Of a stretch of 7,085 nucleotides of DNA, positions 1 to 5,052 are shown piece after piece. The position numbers were made by a program, and so were the translations under genes. Numbering within the stretch: the first letter of the stretch is position 1; each line of letters starts with the position of its first letter. The DNA is from a bacterium (GTDB taxonomy: Bacteria; SZUA-79; Acidulodesulfobacterales; Acidulodesulfobacteraceae), in NCBI GenBank assembly GCA_021784835.1, contig JAJYHI010000076.1, positions 1 through 7,085 on the forward strand, given 5' to 3'. The notes under the pieces are model-generated. The model was not told where the DNA came from. It was given only the letters and a program-made list of their open reading frames with translations, and searched no databases.

Positions 1-1481
1 TTCCGTTGATTTTAGGCTCTGATTTGGCGTCTGAAAATATAGGTATCGTTAGAAATTCCGATATCGTTTCTTATCTTAAAAACAAGAGTATTAGTTTTTC
101 TTCGCAAAACCTCTTAAAACTCTCTAAGCATTTTAAGGCGGATTATCTTATTTACGGAAGAATCGTTAAAATAGGGAGGATATTCGTTATACAGTCCAAC
201 GTTTTCGATGCCGCACAAAATAAGGTCGTTTACAGGAACCATATTCAGGCTCTAGGCACAAGCTTTATTATCGACGATATTAACCGCCTGTCTGCCGTAC
301 TTAAAAAAGAAATTAATACAGAGAACGCTGCAGTTAAGGCGCCTTCGACCGCGTATGCCGCGCCTGCGCCTAAAGAGATTAAAAGCTCTATTTTTATTAA
401 ACGGTTTGTTCAGAACGGCGGCGGACTTATAAAAACGGCGTCTAAGAAATACGTAATCCAGGCAATAAGCACCGGAAGATTTTTGCGCAGAGGGATTCAG
501 GCGGCCGTAGCTACAAGGCACAGGGTAATTTTATACAACCTGTCGCTTGGCGGAAGCCTTAAAAAACTGGCGCAGTACAAACTGTCCGTCAGGTCTAACG
601 TCGTGTACTTAGGATTTTATAAAATCTCCAAAGGTCATAACGCTATAGTTTTAACTAAAGCAAAGCTCGGCATGATTATATCGTATCTATTGGTTTTCAG
701 GAACGGAAGTCTTACTAAGCTGACTAAAAATTACGGCCTGTTTTTGAGGGTTATGCATTTACCGGGTTTCGGATGGGTCATAGTAGGGCAGAAACCGGTT
801 TCGGTCGCTCCATCCGGCAGATATTTTAACGACTACGCTATCGGACAGAATTATTATCCGATAGGCCAGTTTGGCGGAGATACTTATATATACAGGTTTA
901 ATAAAAATACAGATTCTTTGGCAAGAGGGCAGAAACTTGCATTTTTTAACGATATAACACTTTACGGCACCGTTTACGGAAATTTTAAGGGGAACGGTAA
1001 GAATTATCTTGTAGCCCTTTCAAAATCAGGAAATTTAATGGTTATAAACGGCAGAGGAAAAACCGTCTATACCGGTTCAAAAACTTACGGCGGCTCTCCT
1101 CTTCAGGTCAGGGTTCCTTCTTTTAGCGGGGTTAGAAGTTCTACTTATACCGGGGGATTGATTTACAACGTCCCGGCCCAGCTCGAAGAATTTACCCATA
1201 AAGGCAAATTGGAAATTATCGCTTTAAAAAATTACAGGCAGGCGGCTTTTCTCCATAATCTTAATTATTACATAAAGACTTCCGTATTCAGCCTCGTATG
1301 GAACAAAATAGGATTTTATCCGGTATGGGAAATAAAACCTATGGCGGGTTACAGCGCAGGATTTTCTATTTTTAAAGTCGGCGGCAACGTTTACCTTGCC
1401 GACGGGATAGTCGAGAATCCCGGTTCGCCTCTCACTAATCCGAAAAGCTACATAGCGATTTATAAGGTTGAGCGCAACTGA
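1..1481 (+). CDS. TolB/CsgG-like N-terminal region plus VCBS/FG-GAP-like propeller protein (5' partial)
   Basis: The reading frame is open to the left edge (first whole codon at 3, CCG), so the true start lies outside the window; the TTG at 6 is only the first start-like codon inside. About 490 residues are visible. The first ~100 residues, including the stretch ADYLIYGRIVKIG and a following strand-rich segment ending in KKEI, resemble the small alpha/beta domain of TolB-N, CsgG and LpoB-type envelope proteins (typically 'aDylv.G.v...g'). An Ala/Pro-rich linker follows (roughly residues 104-125). The remainder is rich in Gly, Tyr and beta strands. It contains TLYGTVYGNFKGNGKNYLVA, similar to the 'G.f.gdG...i' blades of VCBS/FG-GAP beta-propellers. 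Such two-part proteins are usually annotated as VCBS-repeat proteins of unknown function and are expected to sit in the periplasm or outer membrane. The signal peptide would be upstream of the window. The gene ends 50 bases before the tRNA, and no terminator was seen. Function unknown; the family assignment is by recalled pattern only. Confidence 0.7.
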   Translation, partial: PLILGSDLASENIGIVRNSDIVSYLKNKSISFSSQNLLKLSKHFKADYLIYGRIVKIGRIFVIQSNVFDAAQNKVVYRNHIQALGTSFIIDDINRLSAVLKKEINTENAAVKAPSTAYAAPAPKEIKSSIFIKRFVQNGGGLIKTASKKYVIQAISTGRFLRRGIQAAVATRHRVILYNLSLGGSLKKLAQYKLSVRSNVVYLGFYKISKGHNAIVLTKAKLGMIISYLLVFRNGSLTKLTKNYGLFLRVMHLPGFGWVIVGQKPVSVAPSGRYFNDYAIGQNYYPIGQFGGDTYIYRFNKNTDSLARGQKLAFFNDITLYGTVYGNFKGNGKNYLVALSKSGNLMVINGRGKTVYTGSKTYGGSPLQVRVPSFSGVRSSTYTGGLIYNVPAQLEEFTHKGKLEIIALKNYRQAAFLHNLNYYIKTSVFSLVWNKIGFYPVWEIKPMAGYSAGFSIFKVGGNVYLADGIVENPGSPLTNPKSYIAIYKVERN

Positions 1482-1488
1482 AAAAACA

Positions 1489-1517
1489 TTGAAAATTAAA
1501 ATTTTATTTGCTATAAT
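1489..1517 (+). promoter_or_regulatory. sigma-70 type promoter with extended -10, driving the tRNA
   Basis: A -35 box TTGAAA (1489-1494) is separated by exactly 17 bases from a perfect -10 box TATAAT (1512-1517). A TG at 1509-1510 gives an extended -10. The expected transcription start is about 1524, some 8 bases before the mature tRNA 5' end at 1532. This is the best promoter in the window and fits a highly expressed stable RNA. It begins 8 bases after the stop codon of the upstream gene. Confidence 0.85.
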
Positions 1518-1531
1518 AATAAATTCTTAAA

Positions 1532-1608
1532 GGCGGTGTAGCTCAGCCGGTTAGAGCATACGGCTCATATCCGTAGTGTCCGGGGTTCAAGTCCCTGCAC
1601 CGCCACCA
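1532..1608 (+). tRNA. tRNA with CAT anticodon, probably elongator Met
   Basis: The 77 bases fold into a complete cloverleaf. The acceptor stem is GGCGGTG/CACCGCC (1532-1538 with 1598-1604). The D stem is GCTC/GAGC. The anticodon stem TACGG/CCGTA encloses loop CTCATAT with anticodon CAT. There is a 5-base variable region (GTGTC) and a T arm with loop TTCAAGT. The discriminator A and CCA end are encoded (1605-1608). It is not the initiator: the first pair is G-C rather than a mismatch, and the anticodon stem lacks the three G-C pairs of initiator tRNAs. A CAT anticodon could also belong to tRNA-Ile2 (lysidine-modified at C34), which cannot be excluded by eye. The 3' 22 bases overlap the end of the convergent minus-strand gene. 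Confidence 0.95.
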
Positions 1609-1964
1609 CTTATATATAAGACCCTGCCGTAATTTCTTCTATAAATAAATCTTTTGCCGAAAGGCGAAATCGGATAACCTTCTTTATCGGTTTTAATGTT
1701 TTCGATAAATCCTTTTTTTACTAAAATGGAAAGATTGTCCGGGAATTTCCCATATTTTATTCTATAAACTATCAGGGCGGCATTAATCTTTTGTACGTCT
1801 TCCTTATAGACTGCCGTTTTTGCGTATTTTATCATGCTTTGATATCTATGGACGGCGATAACTGCGAGGACGAAAATAAAAATTAAAACTATAGCATTTT
1901 CAAATGACGTTTCGGAGTTTTTGTTTAATTTAATAAGTTTCATTCGTTTCAGCCGTTTTAGCAT
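1587..1964 (-). CDS. Pseudopilin-like (GspG-like) small membrane-anchored protein
   Basis: The 125-residue protein has a Lys/Arg-rich N-terminus (1-15) and one hydrophobic helix (about 24-38). A segment of the form 'kedvqkINaALivYrikyGKFPdnLs.Lvk' follows (about 54-88), which is the pattern of the GspG/type II secretion pseudopilin soluble domain ('l..al..Yk.d.G.yP....L..L'). A later PISPFGKRF resembles the 'DPWG.pY' segment. The pilin cleavage motif is not normal. A prepilin has Gly before Phe and Glu at +5, but here Ser20 precedes Phe21 and the only nearby Glu is at +2, so processing by prepilin peptidase is doubtful. No other secretion or pilus genes are visible nearby. Neither the ATG at 1964 nor the in-frame ATG at 1943 (residue 8) has a Shine-Dalgarno sequence, so the start is uncertain. 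The last six residues (GGGAGT) and the stop are encoded antisense to the tRNA 3' end. It could be a lone pseudopilin, a minor pilin, or a decayed derivative. Confidence 0.6.
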   Translation of the reverse strand: MLKRLKRMKLIKLNKNSETSFENAIVLIFIFVLAVIAVHRYQSMIKYAKTAVYKEDVQKINAALIVYRIKYGKFPDNLSILVKKGFIENIKTDKEGYPISPFGKRFIYRRNYGRVLYISGGGAGT

Positions 1965-2052
1965 TAAAAAATAAATTGTAATAAATTTGAAAAAAATATA
2001 AAATTTGTTTCAAAAGCTTTTTAATTAATAAAATTTATTTTAATTATTTATT
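1965..2052. other. Very AT-rich divergent intergenic region
   Basis: These 88 bases between the divergent pseudopilin-like and diguanylate cyclase genes are almost all A and T and must hold both promoters. No confident -35/-10 pair could be picked because nearly every hexamer is A/T. A 10-base palindrome, AAAAGCTTTT, lies at 2012-2021. TTTAAT at 2039-2044 could be a -10 for the cyclase, placing its transcript start within a few bases of the ATG at 2053. No ribosome-binding site precedes either start. Confidence 0.4.
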
Positions 2053-2805
2053 ATGGATAAAAAACGATATTATTATATAATTATTTTATTAATTATTATT
2101 CAGATAGTATCGTTATCGGTTTTTTTATTCATTAATTTTATAAATATATCCGGTCCGATTTCAAGGGTTATTTTTTATCAGGATTTAATTTTATTGGCTT
2201 TATCTATAGCGGCGGTTATATTGACGGTAAAATTAAAAAAGGCCGTATTCGACGACGACCTCGAAAATATGGCTTTGACGGACGGGCTCACGGGTCTTTA
2301 CAACAGAAGATATTTCGATATTTTTTACGATAATATTTTCGCCCAGAGTTCGAGATACGATATTCCTCTTTCGTTGATAATGTGCGATATAGACCATTTT
2401 AAAAAAATTAACGATACTTACGGCCATGACAAAGGGGATGTTATTTTAAAAGAAGTGGCAAGCGTATTGAAGGCAAACACGAGAAAGTCCGATATGGCAG
2501 CAAGATTCGGAGGCGAAGAGTTTATGCTGTGCCTTCCCTCGACGCATATTACGAACGCTATAGACGTCGCAAGAAAGATAAAGCAGATGATTTTAAAGAT
2601 ACAGACTAAGGACATAAAGAAAGTTACGATAAGTATAGGGGTTACGTTTTACAGAAAGGAATTCGAGAACGGCCCTAAGGACTTATTAAAACGCTTGGAC
2701 AATCTTCTTTATGAAGCAAAAAACCGCGGCAGAAACAGGATAATTTCGGAGGACCGTTTAGGCGACATTATAGAAGTAGAAGAAAATCCGTGGGTTGATT
2801 ATTAA
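2053..2805 (+). CDS. Membrane-anchored GGDEF diguanylate cyclase
   Basis: A predicted cyclase that makes cyclic di-GMP from two GTP. The 250-residue protein has two hydrophobic segments (about 6-30 and 40-59) joined by a loop of about 10 residues, too short for an extracytoplasmic sensor domain. The GGDEF domain spans about 70-235. Visible features are the entry LTDGLTGLYNRRYF (75-88), the metal-binding Asp112 in CDIDHFKKIND, the active-site loop GGEEF at 153-157 (an active variant of GGDEF), and RKSD at 144-147, five residues before it, which is a complete RxxD inhibitory site. The late ISIGVT and YEAKNRGRNR blocks are also present, so the enzyme appears catalytically intact and subject to product inhibition. 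A short acidic C-terminal tail follows. The ATG is preceded only by AT-rich sequence without a ribosome-binding site. An 82-base gap separates it from the broken cheV gene, a plausible functional partner in motility control. Confidence 0.93.
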   Translation: MDKKRYYYIIILLIIIQIVSLSVFLFINFINISGPISRVIFYQDLILLALSIAAVILTVKLKKAVFDDDLENMALTDGLTGLYNRRYFDIFYDNIFAQSSRYDIPLSLIMCDIDHFKKINDTYGHDKGDVILKEVASVLKANTRKSDMAARFGGEEFMLCLPSTHITNAIDVARKIKQMILKIQTKDIKKVTISIGVTFYRKEFENGPKDLLKRLDNLLYEAKNRGRNRIISEDRLGDIIEVEENPWVDY

Positions 2806-2837
2806 AGATATTAAAAGAAAAATATAAATGCAATACA

Positions 2838-2845
2838 GTCGATAA
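2838..2845 (+). promoter_or_regulatory. Possible flagellar sigma-28 -10 box upstream of cheV
   Basis: GTCGATAA matches the flagellar sigma factor -10 consensus GCCGATAA at 7 of 8 positions and lies 42 bases before the cheV start. Chemotaxis genes are typical members of the sigma-28 regulon. However, no TAAA occurs at the expected 15-base spacing (AAAA is found there instead), so the match is only half a promoter. Confidence 0.25.
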
Positions 2846-2887
2846 AAAGACGTCCAAATTTTTAATATATTAAATAGGAGAAAGATT

Positions 2888-3860
2888 ATGGCAAACAAGA
2901 TAAATCAAGGGCACGATATCTTGGAAGTAGGGCAGAACAGAATGGAGCTGGTTGATTTCAGGCTGTTCAGGATAGAAGAAGAAGGAGATGAAAGAGAGGG
3001 GATTTACTGAATAAACGTCGCAAAAGTCGTTGAAATTATTAAAATGTCGTAAGACATATCAGGAACTCCCAATACGTCCGAGTTTGTCGAGAGAATGTTT
3101 AATTTAAAGGGCTCCGTAGTTCCTTTAGTCAATCTTCCCAAATTGATGGGAATAGCCGAGCCGGATGGATTAGACTGGAGAAATTTTAAGGTGATCATTA
3201 ACCGAATTTAACAGAATTAAAGTAGACTTTATAGTTTACGAGACTACAGAAATAAGACGCGTTTCATGGGACGATATCAACGCGCCCGAACTTTCTTCGG
3301 TAAGTTCGGGCGATTCCAAAATAACCGGCATTATTAAGGTCGAAAACGACGAACTTCTCCTTTTGCTGGACTTTGAATCCATAGTTGACGAACTCTGTTT
3401 TTATAACAAGGAAAACAGGTAGATAGATTTAGAGAAAGACGAGTTCGGCGGAAACAGGACGGCGCTTATTATAGACGATTAGTCGTTGGAGAGGAAGATA
3501 GTAAATAATGCGCTTATAAAAGAGGGATTCAAGACCGTGCTGGCGGAAAACGGGAAGGCGGCTCTTGATGTCGTATATGAATATAAATACAAAATAGACG
3601 CTATTATTTGCGATGTAGAAATGCCCGTTATGGACGGCTATACTTTCACCAAGACGCTTAAATCCGACGATAAATATAAAAATATTCTGGTAATAATACA
3701 CTCTTCCTTTAGTGGGGTAGAAAATTCCAACAAAGGCATGAGGGCCGGCGCCGACTATTACGTGGTAAAATTCGACCCAGTCGAATTTATAGGCACGATA
3801 AAAAAGTTTTATAATTTCAGTTGCAATTATTATATAAAAATGATAAAAATGAAAGGTTAA
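2888..3860 (+). pseudogene. cheV: Broken chemotaxis coupling protein CheV (CheW domain + receiver)
   Basis: Intact CheV couples chemoreceptors to the CheA kinase through a CheW-like domain and is tuned by phosphorylation of a C-terminal receiver domain. Read from the ATG at 2888 (AGGAG at 2876-2880, 7-base spacer), the frame gives a recognisable CheV of about 323 residues if repaired. Landmarks are ELVDFRLF, INVAKVVEIIKM, SGTPNTSEFVERMFNLKGSV, then after the frameshift EFNRIKVDFIV and VSWDDI. The receiver has acidic pair IIDD, phospho-acceptor Asp in ICDVEMP (GAT 3612-3614), HSS, and the conserved Lys in VVKFD (3768-3770). It is interrupted by TGA 3008-3010 (family residue Gly, 'YGINVAKV'), TAA 3050-3052, TAG 3420-3422 and TAG 3480-3482. 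One extra A at about 3200 also shifts the frame. All three stop codons occur, so a single recoding or suppressor cannot explain it. All known functional receiver residues survive, which suggests recent inactivation. Confidence 0.9.
3283..3312 (+). other. Perfect 11-bp hairpin with cUUCGg tetraloop inside cheV
   Basis: CGCCCGAACTT (3283-3293) is the exact reverse complement of AAGTTCGGGCG (3302-3312). The eight bases between them, TCTTCGGT, form a T-T mismatch and then a C(TTCG)G cap, the exceptionally stable UUCG tetraloop in RNA. No T-run follows (ATTCCAAAAT), so it is not a standard intrinsic terminator. In the repaired cheV frame it encodes the end of the CheW-like domain, about APELSSVSSG. 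It would be a very stable structure in the transcript. Confidence 0.8.
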
Positions 3861-3874
3861 AATATATTTGCAAA

Positions 3875-3883
3875 AAGGAGGTG
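3875..3883 (+). promoter_or_regulatory. Strong Shine-Dalgarno for the peptidoglycan-binding protein
   Basis: AAGGAGGTG is a near-complete match to the anti-Shine-Dalgarno sequence and fixes the start at ATG 3893. The earlier in-frame ATG at 3821 lies before it, inside cheV, and would not yield a signal peptide at the N-terminus. The spacer from AGGAGG to ATG is 11 bases, slightly long. TATATT at 3863-3868 might be a -10 box, but no -35 was seen. Confidence 0.75.
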
Positions 3884-3892
3884 AAAAAATTA

Positions 3893-4219
3893 ATGAAAAA
3901 ATTATTATTATCGGTCTTATTTTTAGCCTTGATAGCAATACCTTCCAGCTCTTTTGCCGCTACAACGGTAAAAAAAGCGGTCGTTAAAAAGACTGCAGCA
4001 AAGAAAGTCATTGCCAAAAAAGCGGTAAAAACAATATCCTCTGCCACGGTCAAAGCGGTTCAGCAGGCTCTTGCAAAGGACGGGCTTTATAAAGGCAAAG
4101 TCGATGGAATGATCGGACCCGTTACTACCAATGCGGTCAAAGCGTTCCAGAAAAAAAACGGCCTTAAAGCAGACGGAATTATCGGTCCTATGACGCTTAA
4201 AAAATTAGGCGTAAAGTAG
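3893..4219 (+). CDS. Small exported Lys-rich peptidoglycan-binding protein
   Basis: A 108-residue protein. Residues 1-22 form a clean Sec signal peptide: MKK, a hydrophobic core (LLLSVLFLALIAI), and cleavage after SFA at residue 22. A Lys/Ala/Val-rich segment follows (about 25-48), built of short KKAV/KKTA/AKK units and strongly basic. The rest (about 49-106) is a PG_binding_1 domain with the pattern 'VkavQqaLakdGlYkGkvDGmiGp.T..Avk.FQkknGLkaDGiiGp.Tl..L'. Such domains bind cell-wall peptidoglycan and usually anchor a hydrolase; here there is no catalytic domain. It may be a stand-alone wall-binding protein, with the basic linker contacting acidic polymers (inference). It begins 32 bases after the cheV stop and is followed by an intrinsic terminator, so it closes that transcription unit. 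The start is fixed by a strong ribosome-binding site and the signal peptide. Confidence 0.9.
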   Translation: MKKLLLSVLFLALIAIPSSSFAATTVKKAVVKKTAAKKVIAKKAVKTISSATVKAVQQALAKDGLYKGKVDGMIGPVTTNAVKAFQKKNGLKADGIIGPMTLKKLGVK

Positions 4220-4232
4220 TTTTTTGATTTTC

Positions 4233-4270
4233 CTCCCCGATAAAATTCGGGGAGTTTCCTTCCTTTTTAT
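4233..4270 (+). terminator. Intrinsic terminator after the peptidoglycan-binding gene
   Basis: CTCCCCGA (4233-4240) and TCGGGGAG (4247-4254) form a perfect 8-bp GC-rich stem with a 6-base loop TAAAAT. A T-rich tract follows (TTTCCTTCCTTTTTA). It lies 14 bases after the stop at 4219 and separates this unit from bioD. Confidence 0.9.
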
Positions 4271-4274
4271 TTTT

Positions 4275-4280
4275 TATACT
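4275..4280 (+). promoter_or_regulatory. Candidate -10 box abutting the bioD start
   Basis: TATACT (5 of 6 to consensus) ends two bases before the ATG at 4283. If used, transcription would begin near 4287, between the two candidate bioD start codons, giving an almost leaderless mRNA for the ATG at 4292. No good -35 is present at 17-18 bases upstream, where the sequence overlaps the terminator stem. Weak evidence. Confidence 0.3.
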
Positions 4281-4282
4281 TA

Positions 4283-5005
4283 ATGTATGCCATGTCGGAT
4301 AAAATATTTTTTATTACCGGAATAGATACTAATATCGGGAAAACATTCGTCAGTCTTCTGTTGCTTCTTGCCTTCAAACGGCGCGGTTTAAAAGCGGGAT
4401 ATATGAAACCCGTCGAAACCGGAGTTAAGATTAACGAAGACGGCGCCAAAAATTATTTAGACGGCGCTTATGTCAAGAAATACGCCGGTTTAAACGAAGA
4501 ATCGGATATTATAACTCCTTATACGTTTCAATCCCCTTTGTCTCCTTATGCCGCATTGAAGAAGGAAGGCGGAGACCTGTGCATTAAAGAAATCCTTTTT
4601 AAATTTTACGATTTAAATAAAGTTCATGATTATATGCTCGTTGAAGGCGCCGGGGGCATGCTTGTTCCTTTGAAAAAAAAGCATTTTATGATAGATATCG
4701 CAAAATATATAGATGCAGGCGTTATTTTAGTGACCAAGGCGGGTTTGGGCATGATAAACCAGACGCTTTTAAATATAGAATATGCAAAAAGCCGGGATAT
4801 AGTGGTATCCGGAATAATTATAAATAACGTTTTAAACGAAAACGACGAAAGCATAGCGTCCAATAAAGAAATACTCGGCGAATTTATGGACGTGCCGATT
4901 ATCGGGGATATTCCGTATATTCCCAACGGGTGCTGCCCGGAAAATATAAATATGCTGAACGCTCTGGCTTTAAAATATATAGACTTGGAAAAGATTTTAT
5001 TATAA
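4283..5005 (+). CDS. bioD: Dethiobiotin synthetase BioD
   Basis: Catalyses the ATP- and CO2-dependent closure of 7,8-diaminopelargonic acid to dethiobiotin, the penultimate step of biotin synthesis, in the cytoplasm. The 240-residue length is typical. Visible features are the family's modified P-loop GIDTNIGKT (13-21), KPVETG with Lys42 near the substrate carbamate site, the SPLSPYAAL segment, VEGAGGMLVPL with Glu121, and the late KAGLGMINQTLLNIEYA block with GIIINNV. The start may be the ATG at 4283 or the ATG at 4292 (residue 4). Neither has a ribosome-binding site, and bacterial BioD proteins often start a few residues before this 'ffiTGiDT' strand, so the second is quite possible. No other bio gene is adjacent, so the pathway must be encoded elsewhere. 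It follows a terminator and precedes the aminotransferase by 47 bases. Confidence 0.93.
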   Translation: MYAMSDKIFFITGIDTNIGKTFVSLLLLLAFKRRGLKAGYMKPVETGVKINEDGAKNYLDGAYVKKYAGLNEESDIITPYTFQSPLSPYAALKKEGGDLCIKEILFKFYDLNKVHDYMLVEGAGGMLVPLKKKHFMIDIAKYIDAGVILVTKAGLGMINQTLLNIEYAKSRDIVVSGIIINNVLNENDESIASNKEILGEFMDVPIIGDIPYIPNGCCPENINMLNALALKYIDLEKILL

Positions 5006-5033
5006 AATAAACAAATATAATTTATCTTTTTAA

Positions 5034-5041
5034 TGAGGAGG
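5034..5041 (+). promoter_or_regulatory. Strong Shine-Dalgarno for the aminotransferase
   Basis: TGAGGAGG precedes the ATG at 5053 with an 11-base spacer, the same long spacing as for the peptidoglycan-binding gene. It supports the 5053 start, which also gives the normal family N-terminus (a FSDRLGKLPVYLFAEID-like opening). Confidence 0.7.
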
Positions 5042-5052
5042 ATTAATCCCGT

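Noticed and set aside
1532..1608. Initiator tRNA-fMet
   Set aside because: The acceptor stem begins with a normal G-C pair and the anticodon stem lacks the three consecutive G-C pairs of initiators.
1590..1610. tRNA 3' end as an integration (att) site
   Set aside because: No integrase, no second copy of the tRNA 3' sequence and no mobile genes are visible in the window.
3008..3010. TGA in cheV as recoded Gly (alternative genetic code) or selenocysteine
   Set aside because: TAA and TAG also interrupt the same gene, and the first gene and the aminotransferase use TGA as normal stops.
3283..3312. UUCG hairpin as an intrinsic terminator
   Set aside because: The bases after the stem are ATTCCAAAAT on the plus strand, with no U-tract.
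3429..3938. 169-residue minus-strand open frame opposite cheV
   Set aside because: It lies antisense to the recognisable receiver domain, has biased Phe/Tyr/Ile content expected from an AT-rich shadow frame, and shows no ribosome-binding site or family motif.
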